Source: Tolypothrix sp. NIES-4075 (GTDB lineage: Bacteria; Cyanobacteriota; Cyanobacteriia; Cyanobacteriales; Nostocaceae). Taken from it: a stretch of DNA of 64,000 nucleotides. This document shows positions 8,441-18,146 of this stretch, one piece after another. The stretch covers positions 82,038 through 146,037 of the forward strand of contig NZ_BDUC01000010.1 of assembly GCF_002218085.1 (NCBI RefSeq). Direction: 5' to 3'. The position numbers and the translations under genes were made by a program. The notes beneath the pieces are model-generated. The model ran no database searches. It was not told the origin of the DNA and saw only the letters and a list, made by a program, of their open reading frames with translations. The first letter of the stretch is position 1, and the number at the start of each line of letters is the position of its first letter.

Positions 8441-9694
8441 GTGCTAACAACTAACGATCCTCACCTTATCGCTCTTTGCTCCTTAGAAGGTTTATCGGTG
8501 GGAGATGCTTTTGGAGAGCGCTTTTTTCTGCATCCAGATGTGGTGGAAAGTTTGGTTGCAGCGCGTGCCATACCAGCATCGCCGTGGTATTATACTGACG
8601 ATACTCAAATGGCACTCTCAATTGTATCTATCCTGAGAGAATGCGCTTTAATTGACCAAGATAAGCTTGCAGAAAGCTTTGCTAAATATTATGACTGCGA
8701 TCGCGGTTATGGTGCGTCGATGCATAAATTGCTGACACGGATAGCAGATGGGGAACCTTGGCAAAAAGTAGCCAGTAGTTTATTTGACGGACAAGGTTCT
8801 TATGGGAATGGTGCAGCGATGCGGGTTGCACCTGTGGGAGCATATTTTGCTGAGGATTTGGATTTGGTTGTCACGCAAGCAAAGAAAAGTGCGGAAATTA
8901 CTCACACTCATCCAGAAGCGATCGCCGGCGCTATTGCTGTAGCAGTAGCAGCAGCTTTGGCTTGGCAATTACGAGATTCTTTACCTAGCAAAGAAGAATT
9001 TCTCAATCTTATTTTGCCTTATGTTCCAGAAAGCGAGGTAAAATCAAAAATACGTCAAGCTCGTGATTTATCCGAAAAAACACCAGTAAATTTAGCAGCC
9101 GCTATACTAGGAAATGGCACTTATATCTCTGCACAAGATACCGTTCCTTTTGCTTTATGGTGTGCTGCTCAACACCTAAATAACTACGAAGAAGCACTGT
9201 GGTTAACTGTGAGTGGATTGGGCGATCGCGATACCACCTGCGCCATTGTCGGCGGTATTGTCGCGTTGTCTGCTGGGGTGGAAAGCATCCCGGCACAGTG
9301 GTTGCAAGCGCGAGAACCTTTACCCAAGTGGGATGCAGAAACTATTACTCTCTTCCGTCCTACGGGAGTAAACGAACTGGCTTTGATTCGAGAAAGCGGT
9401 TATCGAGAGTTTCCACCGCGACTACCAGAACAGCCGATTTTTTACCCAGTACTTAACGAAGAATACGCTGTACAAATTGCCCGCGATTGGAATGCAGCAA
9501 CGAACGATACAGGCATCGGCTATGTAACGCGCTTTCAAGTGAAGGCAGATTTTTTAAGTCGCTATTCAGTGAAAACCGTTGGTGCTTTGATGCATCAAGA
9601 ATATTGGATACCTGCGGAAGATTTGCCAAAGTTCAATCGCAATATTGTGGGTTTGATTGAAGTAATAGCTGAGTTTCGCAAACAAATAAAGTGA
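8441..9694 (+). CDS. ADP-ribosylglycohydrolase family protein with C-terminal extension
   Basis: 417 aa from a GTG preceded by AAGGAG at good spacing (8428-8435). The metal-binding signature of the ADP-ribosyl-(dinitrogen reductase) hydrolase superfamily is present: TDDTQM with D53 and D54, the internal YGNGAAMRVAP segment, the THTHPEAIAGA helix and GDRDTT with D262 and D264. These residues support binuclear metal binding and hydrolysis of ADP-ribose links, but the substrate is unknown. Residues of about 310-417 form an extra C-terminal domain that I do not recognise. It closely follows the M50 gene and may be co-transcribed. Confidence 0.85.
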   Translation: MLTTNDPHLIALCSLEGLSVGDAFGERFFLHPDVVESLVAARAIPASPWYYTDDTQMALSIVSILRECALIDQDKLAESFAKYYDCDRGYGASMHKLLTRIADGEPWQKVASSLFDGQGSYGNGAAMRVAPVGAYFAEDLDLVVTQAKKSAEITHTHPEAIAGAIAVAVAAALAWQLRDSLPSKEEFLNLILPYVPESEVKSKIRQARDLSEKTPVNLAAAILGNGTYISAQDTVPFALWCAAQHLNNYEEALWLTVSGLGDRDTTCAIVGGIVALSAGVESIPAQWLQAREPLPKWDAETITLFRPTGVNELALIRESGYREFPPRLPEQPIFYPVLNEEYAVQIARDWNAATNDTGIGYVTRFQVKADFLSRYSVKTVGALMHQEYWIPAEDLPKFNRNIVGLIEVIAEFRKQIK

Positions 9695-9756
9695 AAGTCC
9701 GAAATAATGAAGATGGATAGCGTAGATAAAAGCATACCCATTTTTATTTATATAAA

Positions 9757-10302
9757 ATGAATAGCAAACATAAATTATTAACTTTAATTACGACAACAGT
9801 TGCGTTTTCTTCTTTGACTGTCGGGACTGTTTTAGCGCAAGCGAAGTTAACAAACCAATCGAAAGTAACTCTCAACGGTATTGGAACAGTGCGAGTGGGA
9901 ATGACTGTGAAAGAAGCGACAAGATCTGCTGGTACAAAATTAGTTGGCGATGCACCTAATAATAGTTGCTACTACGTGAAGCCGCAAGCAGAACCGCAAA
10001 ATATTGGCTTTATGGTGGCAGGGGGTCGCATTTCCAGGGTGGATGTGTATAAAAACAGTCGTGTTGCTACTTTCAGCGGTGCGCGTATTGGTGATACGGA
10101 AGCCCAGATTAAATCTCTCTACCCAGGACAAATTAAAGTCACACCTCATAAATATGTAGAAGGTGGACATTACTTAACCTTGGTACCGAAAGACCGCGCT
10201 TATGGTAACTATCGTCTAATATTTGAGACTGATGGCAAGCGTGTTACTCAGTTGCGATCGGGTAAACTGCCGGAAGTGGAATTTGTCGAAGGATGTTCTT
10301 AA
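9757..10302 (+). CDS. exported hypothetical protein
   Basis: 181 aa. The N-terminal signal peptide ends at about VLA-QA (residue 28). The mature part has a segment GIGTVRVGMTVKEATRSAG followed by two Cys (NNSCYY and the C-terminal EGCS), which could form a disulfide. A G-x-V-R-x-G-M-T pattern at the start of the mature domain occurs in many cyanobacterial exported proteins of unknown role. No enzyme motif is seen. It is the last of the plus-strand genes and faces the exopolysaccharide cluster. Confidence 0.72.
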   Translation: MNSKHKLLTLITTTVAFSSLTVGTVLAQAKLTNQSKVTLNGIGTVRVGMTVKEATRSAGTKLVGDAPNNSCYYVKPQAEPQNIGFMVAGGRISRVDVYKNSRVATFSGARIGDTEAQIKSLYPGQIKVTPHKYVEGGHYLTLVPKDRAYGNYRLIFETDGKRVTQLRSGKLPEVEFVEGCS

Positions 10303-10588
10303 AAATTCTTAGTACATAATTGCACAAATTCGTAACGAATTAAATTCAGAAAAACTCTGCGATCCTCCGCGTTTACCTTTGCGTTTCTCTGCGTTTAAAA
10401 ACGCTACGAACTTATGCAAAGTTTTACTTAGGAATATATGTTCTGCAACGCCCATTATTAATGGTAATTGTAGAATTCTAGATGGAATGAGCGCCAAATC
10501 ATGAAAAAACGAACCGCCAAGGGCGCCAAGAACGCCAAGGAGTAAGAGTTACAGAGAGTTTTTGCGCTCATTCCTGCGAAAGTATAGA
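10303..10588. repeat. intergenic region with interspersed repeats
   Basis: About 10350-10410 has the CTGCG/GTTTACC type element, found again in inverse orientation at 31230-31295. Positions 10510-10545 have CGCCAAGG-type units (GCCAAGGGCGCC, AACGCCAAGG). No gene is supported. Confidence 0.55.
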
Positions 10589-11932
10589 TTAGCCAGATAA
10601 ACGAACTAAAGCCAGAGAGTAGGCTTCTAAATTAAAAGCTTTTCCCAACAACAATTGTTGAGTGATGCTAGTATTTTGCACTCCATTTGCATTTAGGTAA
10701 AAAATAGGCAAAATATTCGGGAGTTTGATTTTTGACATCCCTGTTAAAGTAAGTTCGGCAGGTTTAGCTGATTTATTGATTAACAATAAAGAACGTTTTC
10801 CGTCAGCATTTATGACTGCCATTGCTTCTACACTAGAGCGATCGCTTTTTGTCTGCATGACTGTACCTGTTAAATACTTTACTCCCCAAGCAAATACACT
10901 GGCGGCAGGTCGCAAACGATTTTCTGAGTCAATCATGCCGTAAATTCCGTCTTTGAGATGCCAGGAGGTTGCCATATCTACACCCGCTTCTGCTAGGTGT
11001 TTGAGTACGGAAGCAAACCAAACTGCCCCAATATGCGTATTTTGACGCTTCTCACCCGATTCCCAAGAGTAGTTAATGTTGTATTCGCCTAGTAATAAGG
11101 GTATATGACGCTGGGGAATATATTTTTTGGCGATCGCCCGGAATTCTCGCACTTGTTGACCGTAATTCGGCGTGTAAGCCATAATTTTATCGGTGGAGTC
11201 GTTAGCATCACCGCTGGCATAACGATGCCAAGAGATAAAGTCTACATTAGAAGCGCAACTTTGCAGAAATGATGTGAGTCTGCTTGTTTCATCCCAAGTG
11301 AGGACGGGACCACCAATTTTAATTTTGGGGTCTTTGGCTTTCATTGCTTGAGCAACTTTGTTATATATAACCCATAGTTCGTCAAGCTTTCCTGCTTTGT
11401 GATAGCGCACATCTTGTTCGTTAAATGGTTCCCAATACAGTATCTTGCGAGATAGACGTTGATTGAGAATTACCACCAACTCTGCACAAAAAGCTGCATA
11501 GTTGTCATATTCTTTAGGGTGTAGCAGACCATCTGGAGTTTGTTGCATCCACTTAGCCCAACTGCCGATATTTTGAATAATAATGGGTTTTTGCGGATAG
11601 GATGCATCGTAACCTGCTTTAATTTTCGCTATATCCCAGGTTTTAGTCGCTGGATTAGACCAGCGATCGCTCAATTCACCATGATGGATGCGAATTAATT
11701 TGATGTTTAACTCAGATAATAATTTTTGGTATGCAGAGTCTCGCGCACGTTCGGGTGTGGTAATTTCATAATCATTAGAACCAAAGGTGTTGGCAGTGGA
11801 TTTAGCTATTGATGTTTGCCAATCCACACTGACTCGGACTGATTTTGTATCTTGGTGTACCTGGGAGATTGTATGCCATAGCGATGCTGCTGCGGCAGTT
11901 GATACTCCCATCAAAACGTCTCTTCGTCGCAT
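10589..11932 (-). CDS. clan GH-A-type glycoside hydrolase, Tat-exported
   Basis: 447 aa. The N-terminus MRRRDVLMG followed by a hydrophobic Ala-rich stretch is a twin-arginine-type signal. The catalytic domain carries two clan A signatures: WEPFNEQD, whose Glu is the predicted acid/base, and LLLGEYN, whose Glu is the predicted nucleophile. These resemble GH39/GH5-like retaining enzymes, and the exact family is uncertain. A beta-rich C-terminal part (about 360-447) follows. It lies 15 bp after the Wzc-like gene as the last member of the exopolysaccharide cluster, so a role in trimming or releasing the polymer outside the cytoplasm is inferred. Confidence 0.8.
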   Translation of the reverse strand: MRRRDVLMGVSTAAAASLWHTISQVHQDTKSVRVSVDWQTSIAKSTANTFGSNDYEITTPERARDSAYQKLLSELNIKLIRIHHGELSDRWSNPATKTWDIAKIKAGYDASYPQKPIIIQNIGSWAKWMQQTPDGLLHPKEYDNYAAFCAELVVILNQRLSRKILYWEPFNEQDVRYHKAGKLDELWVIYNKVAQAMKAKDPKIKIGGPVLTWDETSRLTSFLQSCASNVDFISWHRYASGDANDSTDKIMAYTPNYGQQVREFRAIAKKYIPQRHIPLLLGEYNINYSWESGEKRQNTHIGAVWFASVLKHLAEAGVDMATSWHLKDGIYGMIDSENRLRPAASVFAWGVKYLTGTVMQTKSDRSSVEAMAVINADGKRSLLLINKSAKPAELTLTGMSKIKLPNILPIFYLNANGVQNTSITQQLLLGKAFNLEAYSLALVRLSG

Positions 11933-11947
11933 AATACTAATTGATGC

Positions 11948-13984
11948 TTATTGATTGATCGCGACATCATGCAAGCGATGCGTGTAAGGTTTAGCTGTAG
12001 TTTCCACGTCATTAACTACCAAAGCTAAAATTGATGCCTGATGTTGGATCAATTGTTCGAGGCTATCACGAACCAAGCTACTATGACTTATACTCGGTCG
12101 GACAACAAACAATACATTGGGAATTTGGGCTGTCATTAATGGTGTAGCAGTTGTGGAACTGACAGGAGCAGTATCAACTAGAACATAATCATACTCACCA
12201 TGCGATTTGGCATCTGCTAGCGCTTGTTGAAAACGTCCCCCGGATATCATCTCCAGAATTTTGCCGTGTTGTGGGATGGCAGGCAATAAATCTAGATTAC
12301 GTTCTATGGAAATGGGGGTTAGAGTATTGTTAAGCTGTTTAGTGTAACCTAATTTGTGAGTAAGTTCTGCCTGGAAAAAATCTCCATCCACCATTAGTAC
12401 CCGAAAACCTAAATCTACCAATGCCCTTGCTAACCCCAAGGTAACAGTTGTTTTACCTTCACCTTCCATTGCACTGGTAATCAATAAATGACGGTTATTT
12501 AGAGGTTGCAAGCTGACTGCGGAAGCAAGACGTTGAAAGAAGTTGACCTTTCTATCATCTAGTTTTGATTTCAGTTCAGTATTTTTGATTCGAGGAATAG
12601 AGACAACTATCGGGAACTTCATATATTCCAAGTCTTGAGGACTCAACAGCGGGTTGCGTCTTTCTAGCAGTAATAATAGGGCAATGCTGCCAATTATTCC
12701 TGCTAGTAAAGCATTCAAGACCATTAACGATAAGTTGGGAGAAACAGGCTTGCTATCAACTCTGGCTGCATCTAATATTTCCACATTGGGATAAACATCA
12801 AAGACATCAATATTAGTTTGCTGCACTTGGGCAACTAAACCTTTATAAACACCCTCTGCTACATCAACACTGCGTTGAAGTTCACCTAACCGTTCTTGTT
12901 GAGCGGGTATAGAATTTAAATTAGCTTTGAGCTGGTTTACTTGACTTTGTATTTGTTGAGCGAGACGTTGCTGACCCTTAGCTTCTGTTTCTGCCAAAAT
13001 TAACTGTTGGACTAAACTGGCACGTCCTTCTCCTTGACTGTTGAGTGTGGTGTCGATAGACGAACCAGCAGCAGTTTCCTTAACTTGGCTTTGTATCTGG
13101 CTCAATAATGCTTGCTTTTGTTGCAAAAGTTCTTTAACAACAGGATGGTCATTAGTATATTTAGTACTTTGCCGGACTAAATCAGCTTCTACTTCTGATA
13201 GTTTGGCTCTAATAAATTGGTAATCTTTATTTTCACCCAAACTCAAAGAGCTAATAGCTTCATTTGGTGACATTCGCAGACGATTTGATAAAGTAGCAAC
13301 CCGATTTTGACTATATTCAGCTTGGGACTGTGCCTGTAATTGAGCTTTAGTTAAACTATCAATGGTACTAACTATTGCTTTTGTTTGTTCTTGAGCGTCA
13401 ACTAGTCCGGTAGACTGCTTAAACTTGGCTAAAGCTTGTTGTGCCAAAATCAAATTCTTTTTCGCGTCTGCTAATTCTTTTGTGCTTAACTTTCTTTTAG
13501 ATGAACGGTTTGTTTGACGCAGTTCGCTCAGTCGCTGCTGAAACAATTTTGTGAGATTATCTGCGCGTAGTTTTGCCAATTCTGGACTAGAAGCGTTGAT
13601 GCTAATAGAAAGGATATTTGAAGTTTCATCCGGAGTAACTTCAAATTGCTTCTTGTAAATCGCTAATCTTTTGAATTGAGATTTTTCTGGGTCTTTTGCC
13701 AGCACCCTTTCCATCAAAGTATCGCTGTTGAGAATACTCTGCTGCATATTCAATTGACTGTTCCCACCAGTCGCAGAAATCTGAGAAGTACCATTTTTCA
13801 AGGAACCCAAAATGCCTAAATTGGCATCTAAATTGCCACTTGCTCCATTAACTGTAAACTGTGTTGTTGCCATCCAAACACGGGGCAAAAACATAGCGGT
13901 GGCAACAGTTACTCCCAATATCAGTATGTTCCACAATATTAGGGGCTTCCAATGCCTGATGGCGATCGCTGCTATTTTAGCCAT
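11948..13984 (-). CDS. polysaccharide co-polymerase / BY-kinase-like protein (Wzc-like)
   Basis: 678 aa. The N-terminal Wzz domain has a membrane helix at about 15-35, a long periplasmic coiled-coil region (about 60-400) and a second helix near 425-445. The cytoplasmic P-loop domain has Walker A EGEGKTT (about 505), Walker A' VLMVDGD and Walker B VLVDTAP. It would regulate chain length and export of the exopolysaccharide with the Wzy and Wzx proteins encoded beside it. Oddity: the usual C-terminal tyrosine cluster of bacterial tyrosine kinases is missing; the tail has a single Tyr (KPYTHRL). The start is the first ATG of the frame. Confidence 0.9.
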   Translation of the reverse strand: MAKIAAIAIRHWKPLILWNILILGVTVATAMFLPRVWMATTQFTVNGASGNLDANLGILGSLKNGTSQISATGGNSQLNMQQSILNSDTLMERVLAKDPEKSQFKRLAIYKKQFEVTPDETSNILSISINASSPELAKLRADNLTKLFQQRLSELRQTNRSSKRKLSTKELADAKKNLILAQQALAKFKQSTGLVDAQEQTKAIVSTIDSLTKAQLQAQSQAEYSQNRVATLSNRLRMSPNEAISSLSLGENKDYQFIRAKLSEVEADLVRQSTKYTNDHPVVKELLQQKQALLSQIQSQVKETAAGSSIDTTLNSQGEGRASLVQQLILAETEAKGQQRLAQQIQSQVNQLKANLNSIPAQQERLGELQRSVDVAEGVYKGLVAQVQQTNIDVFDVYPNVEILDAARVDSKPVSPNLSLMVLNALLAGIIGSIALLLLLERRNPLLSPQDLEYMKFPIVVSIPRIKNTELKSKLDDRKVNFFQRLASAVSLQPLNNRHLLITSAMEGEGKTTVTLGLARALVDLGFRVLMVDGDFFQAELTHKLGYTKQLNNTLTPISIERNLDLLPAIPQHGKILEMISGGRFQQALADAKSHGEYDYVLVDTAPVSSTTATPLMTAQIPNVLFVVRPSISHSSLVRDSLEQLIQHQASILALVVNDVETTAKPYTHRLHDVAINQ

Positions 13985-14072
13985 GAAACTAATACCAAAT
14001 TATTAATTTATCAAAACATACCACTTCAGATAGATGCAAAATCTAGATTCTAATATTTTATTTTCAAGCTTT

Positions 14073-15410
14073 TTATACTGAAAGTTGTTCCCAACTGCTA
14101 ATATTTAACTTCTGTTGCCTTACTTCTACCAAAATAGCCCCCAACCAAAGAAAAAAGAACCAAAAATAAATCGCCATCCAAGTCAAAGTAGTCGCTTGAC
14201 ACAATATATATAGAGCTATTAAACTCGCAAATGCCCGTTGGCAAATGCGGTTTCCCCGCATGGCAGGTTCCCAAAAGGCACACGCAGTTGAAACTAATGC
14301 TGTAACAAAAAAAACAAACCCAAACACCCCGTGTACGTAAAGCACTTGAGCGTAGGAAGAAAATGTTCCCAAGGGAAGCTTAAATTCTCCATTTCCCCAA
14401 GACGCTGTTTTATCAACAATTCCCCACCCTACCCAAGGTGACTCTTTCCATGCATCAATAGTAGCATTAACAACATATTCTCGATCTTTCGATGAGTCAG
14501 CACGAGCGCTGTTAAAAGTTTTTAGGGGTGTATTAATTACATCTTGTAAAGCTAAACCGAAAATGGCACAGAATAAAGAAGTAAAAGATGCTACCCATAA
14601 AGAACCTTGTCTAGCTAAACCACTACGGAAACAACCAATAATTACAAATACTAACGGAAAGCATATCCAAGCTAGACGACTCTGAGAAATTACCAAAGCA
14701 ACTAAGTATGTGAATAAAGCAAATTTACGCAAGCGATCGCTACTTTCACTCAAGCAAATAAAGAAACATAAAAGGGCACAAACCCCCAAAATAGGAGGGT
14801 CTGCGGTGTATAGGTCTGTCCGAGGTAAGGGAATACCAAAAAACGGCTGAATGATAGCAAACTTCACCATCAAACTGACTTTCTCACCCGGAATTAAGCG
14901 GGCTAGCGGCGGTAAAAAAGGTTCTTGAGAACCGATCGCAAAAAGTATTACCATTTGAATAGCAAGGAGTGCTAAATAGCTTATTGCCATCCAAGATACA
15001 GCCCGCACAATCACTTTTACTCTGATGCGATGCCAAAATGGTACAGTCATGCAGGCGAATATCATCAAGTAGCCCTTGAACAAAGTAAAGAATGTGGCTG
15101 CTGTTTTCAAAGGATCGAAGCCTATTTGTTCCAACCCCAAAATATTTGTCCAAAGTGCAGCTAAAATCATTGCTAACCATGCCCAATTGCAAATTGGCAA
15201 AGAGTTTTTAATTAGCTTGTCGAGTTGAAAACCTGCAACTAGTAGAAACGCACTAACAACTGGATAGACAATAGTTTGTACTCCCAACAACCACCAAAGC
15301 GGTGTGAATACAATAGTCCAGTAAATTATTTTTTCTGCAAATGATAAAGCTTGCAGTTTGGACTCAGATTGTTTAGAGGTAATTTTACTAGTGCGGCTAA
15401 ATTCTAGCAT
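14073..15410 (-). CDS. O-antigen ligase/polymerase-like membrane protein (Wzy-type)
   Basis: 445 aa with about ten to twelve hydrophobic segments across its length. The large loop near residues 290-340 (ARADSSKDREYVVNA, then SPWVGWG) matches the charged loop and Pro-Gly pattern of the O-antigen ligase/Wzy_C family. It is inferred to polymerise undecaprenyl-linked repeat units after flipping. It sits between the GT4 gene (21-bp gap) and the Wzc-like gene, as expected in a Wzx/Wzy cluster. Ligase versus polymerase cannot be told from sequence. Confidence 0.85.
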   Translation of the reverse strand: MLEFSRTSKITSKQSESKLQALSFAEKIIYWTIVFTPLWWLLGVQTIVYPVVSAFLLVAGFQLDKLIKNSLPICNWAWLAMILAALWTNILGLEQIGFDPLKTAATFFTLFKGYLMIFACMTVPFWHRIRVKVIVRAVSWMAISYLALLAIQMVILFAIGSQEPFLPPLARLIPGEKVSLMVKFAIIQPFFGIPLPRTDLYTADPPILGVCALLCFFICLSESSDRLRKFALFTYLVALVISQSRLAWICFPLVFVIIGCFRSGLARQGSLWVASFTSLFCAIFGLALQDVINTPLKTFNSARADSSKDREYVVNATIDAWKESPWVGWGIVDKTASWGNGEFKLPLGTFSSYAQVLYVHGVFGFVFFVTALVSTACAFWEPAMRGNRICQRAFASLIALYILCQATTLTWMAIYFWFFFLWLGAILVEVRQQKLNISSWEQLSV

Positions 15411-15431
15411 TCTTTAAATTATTGAAGTTTT

Positions 15432-16553
15432 TTAGGCTAATAGTTTTGTTGGGTATCCCAACACCTGTAGATATTTTTCGGCACAAGTTTCTGAGGTAAA
15501 TTGATTTAGCCAACTGAAATCTACTTTCTTAATATTGCCAGCGAGAACATTTAAAATAGCCTCAGCCATTGCCTTAGAGTCCCCAACTGGTGTTAAGTCA
15601 CCATACTTACCCGAAGCCAATATTTCCGATGGACCACTTTCGCAATTTGTAGACACTACTGGAGTTCCTACAGCTAATGCTTCTACAAGTACATTGCCGA
15701 AACCTTCCCAAGCAGAAGACAAAACAAAAACTGTGGCTTTTGCCATGTAAGCGTAAGGATTATCCGCAAAACCCAGCATGGCAACATCTTCTTCTAAACC
15801 TAATTCACGAATCAAATTATTCAGATTATCTTCTTCTGGTCCCTCCCCTAAAATTACTAACCGACTGCGACGTACTTGCCGCACTTGGGCAAAGGCATTT
15901 ATTAAAGTAGGATAATCTTTCTGTGGATATAACCTTCCTACTGCCAAAATGATCGGCGGTTCTCCTGGTTGAAACCACGGGTGATTAACTGGTTCTTTTG
16001 CTTTTGTAAAGACCTCAGAAGTTACAACTGAATTGTAAATTAAATCAATGCGCTTTCTTGGTAGGTGAGTTACATTAGCTAAGTCCTCAGCTACTCCTTG
16101 GGAAACAGCCACAATAGCATCTGCCCAAGGGTAAAAAAGTTTTACTGCTAAAGGTGTTAAACGTACTGAAAGTTGTGGAATGCGTTTTGCTTCTTGAGAA
16201 AGATTATTCTGTTCAGATACTACTATGCGTGTCGATACGCGAGCAATACGCTTTGCTAAGATGGCTATCTCGCAAGGATAGTGTAGGGTTGCCAGCATAC
16301 TTACAGGACGCTCTCGCTGCAAATATTTAACCAATTTAGGCAAGATGCCAAGCTTTGATTGTGCGTTTAAATTTATAAGTCGAATTCCTGGCGGCAATTG
16401 TTTTAGTAAAGAGCCTTCTTCCTTAACAACTACCATATCAACTGTGAGTTTTTGCTGCAAAAAATTACGAGCTAAATTCAGCATTCCTCGTTCAGCGCCA
16501 CCTCCATAAAGGCAACGCAAAAAAATTGCGATATCAGGCGAAGATTTAGACAT
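15432..16553 (-). CDS. GT4-family glycosyltransferase
   Basis: 373 aa with the GT-B fold pattern. The N-terminal glycine-rich YGGGAERG is the acceptor-side loop. The C-terminal nucleotide-sugar domain has ILAVGRLYPQKDY and the EX7E signature in EGFGNVLVE, followed by GTPVVSTNCESGPSEIL. It is inferred to add a sugar to the lipid-linked repeat unit at the cytoplasmic face. Donor and acceptor are unknown. It is transcribed with the flippase upstream (111-bp gap) and the polymerase downstream. Confidence 0.9.
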   Translation of the reverse strand: MSKSSPDIAIFLRCLYGGGAERGMLNLARNFLQQKLTVDMVVVKEEGSLLKQLPPGIRLINLNAQSKLGILPKLVKYLQRERPVSMLATLHYPCEIAILAKRIARVSTRIVVSEQNNLSQEAKRIPQLSVRLTPLAVKLFYPWADAIVAVSQGVAEDLANVTHLPRKRIDLIYNSVVTSEVFTKAKEPVNHPWFQPGEPPIILAVGRLYPQKDYPTLINAFAQVRQVRRSRLVILGEGPEEDNLNNLIRELGLEEDVAMLGFADNPYAYMAKATVFVLSSAWEGFGNVLVEALAVGTPVVSTNCESGPSEILASGKYGDLTPVGDSKAMAEAILNVLAGNIKKVDFSWLNQFTSETCAEKYLQVLGYPTKLLA

Positions 16554-16664
16554 GGTAATTAATTATTATTTAGGTCTATAGACGAAAGCCGCAAATATAG
16601 TAAAGGCTGATTCTATACTATCATTATTTTAATTTTTTCTTGATTATTTGACTATTAAAATAAA

Positions 16665-18146
16665 TTATAAGTTAATTTTTCTCCGAATAATTAGAAAACC
16701 TTTGTCAGCAAAATTTTGAATCTTCCGAAAATATGTTGGTTGAAACCTCCGCATGAAAATTAAATAGGTAATGGCAAAAATAATTGGTTTAATAATTATT
16801 GGTAAATAAGAGAAACATATCATCAATATGACTGTCAATAAAATTGGCAAAAAGCTTGGCTGTAAAATTTTTATCATTGACCATCCAAGAGCTTTACAAC
16901 CTACCCACCACCAATAAAATGTCCAACCAATTCCCAATATAATTGCTACAGAAATACTGACTCCAATAATTTTTCCTTGAATTGCTCCAATTACAAAACC
17001 TATTACGGCTACTGGAGCAATTATTAAGTTGACTTTGGCATTAACTCCCGGACGACCTTTGGCTTGTAACATCGAGCTGATAGCAGAGTTGACTACACGG
17101 AAGTAAGCAAATACTAACAACCAAGGAATTAATGCGGCAACAGGTGTCCATTTTTCGCCAAAAATTAGAGAAATAGCTTGCTTATCAATGATTAAAAAGA
17201 ATAAAGCGTATATGGGAGTAATAAAAACAGCAATTTGCTCAATTACATTCTTGAGAGCATTTTCTTGCTGTTTATCGTCTGTCATTAGCGTAAAAGCAGA
17301 CATTCCAATTTGATTGACAACCTGACTTAAAATTACAGGTAATGCCATTGTCAATTGGTAAGCTAAATTGTAATAACCTAAGCTGGTTGTACCTAAGAGT
17401 TTTCCAACTACGAAATTGTCAGAGTTAGCATTGACGTAGTATCCCAAACTATAGCCTGTACCACCTAAGGAGTAAGAAAGTACTTCTGAACAAACTTCTT
17501 TGTCTATTTGTAATTGAAAATTATATTTAACTTCACGACGGGCAAGAATCGAAGCTATCACCCAAGAAACCATATCTCCTATTAAAAAAGACCAGTAGCT
17601 TAGTCCGAGCATAGCGCTAACAACGGTAGAAAAAACTCGTGCCATTGAAGCTACTAAGGTTAAATTTGTCAGGCTTTGAAACCGCATCTGGCTTCTTAGG
17701 ACTCCAACATAAACGGACTGATAGAAAGACAGTACCAAATTGAAGGCAAATCCAGTTAGAAGCCAAGTTAAATCAGGGATGCCAAAAAACTTGGCTATCA
17801 AGGGAGATGTAGCGATAAGCGCTAGTGCTAAAACTAAACCGATGCCAATACTAATTGTGTAAGTAGTATTTAAATAACGTTTATCTTTGGTACCTTTATA
17901 AACAATGAATGAAGCAGCAGTATCCTGGGCAAATAAATTGACAAAAGACCAAAAAATATAAGCTACACCAATGACACCAAATTCTGATGGCAGCAGCAAT
18001 CTTGCAAGTAGCAAGTTATTAGCTAAAGCCAGGAAACGTGTAGCAAAAGCTCCATAGGTTGCCCAAAACCCGTTTTTAAGTAAGGAATTCTTACTTGTTG
18101 GTTCTGTAGGTGAAATATCAGATGATTCATCATCTATGCTTTTCAT
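16665..18146 (-). CDS. polysaccharide flippase (Wzx / PST family)
   Basis: 493 aa with about twelve to fourteen membrane segments and the N-terminal KNGFWATYGAFATRF motif typical of oligosaccharide flippases. It would move lipid-linked repeat units across the cytoplasmic membrane. The frame is open up to 18275, but the ATG at 18146 overlaps the TGA of the GT2 gene as ATGA, a classic coupled start, and the extra upstream residues only re-read the GT2 coding sequence. The shorter start is therefore chosen. Confidence 0.9.
   Translation of the reverse strand: MKSIDDESSDISPTEPTSKNSLLKNGFWATYGAFATRFLALANNLLLARLLLPSEFGVIGVAYIFWSFVNLFAQDTAASFIVYKGTKDKRYLNTTYTISIGIGLVLALALIATSPLIAKFFGIPDLTWLLTGFAFNLVLSFYQSVYVGVLRSQMRFQSLTNLTLVASMARVFSTVVSAMLGLSYWSFLIGDMVSWVIASILARREVKYNFQLQIDKEVCSEVLSYSLGGTGYSLGYYVNANSDNFVVGKLLGTTSLGYYNLAYQLTMALPVILSQVVNQIGMSAFTLMTDDKQQENALKNVIEQIAVFITPIYALFFLIIDKQAISLIFGEKWTPVAALIPWLLVFAYFRVVNSAISSMLQAKGRPGVNAKVNLIIAPVAVIGFVIGAIQGKIIGVSISVAIILGIGWTFYWWWVGCKALGWSMIKILQPSFLPILLTVILMICFSYLPIIIKPIIFAITYLIFMRRFQPTYFRKIQNFADKGFLIIRRKINL

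Noticed and set aside
10309..10497. Minus-strand 62-codon frame
   Set aside because: Runs through an interspersed repeat and has no start context.
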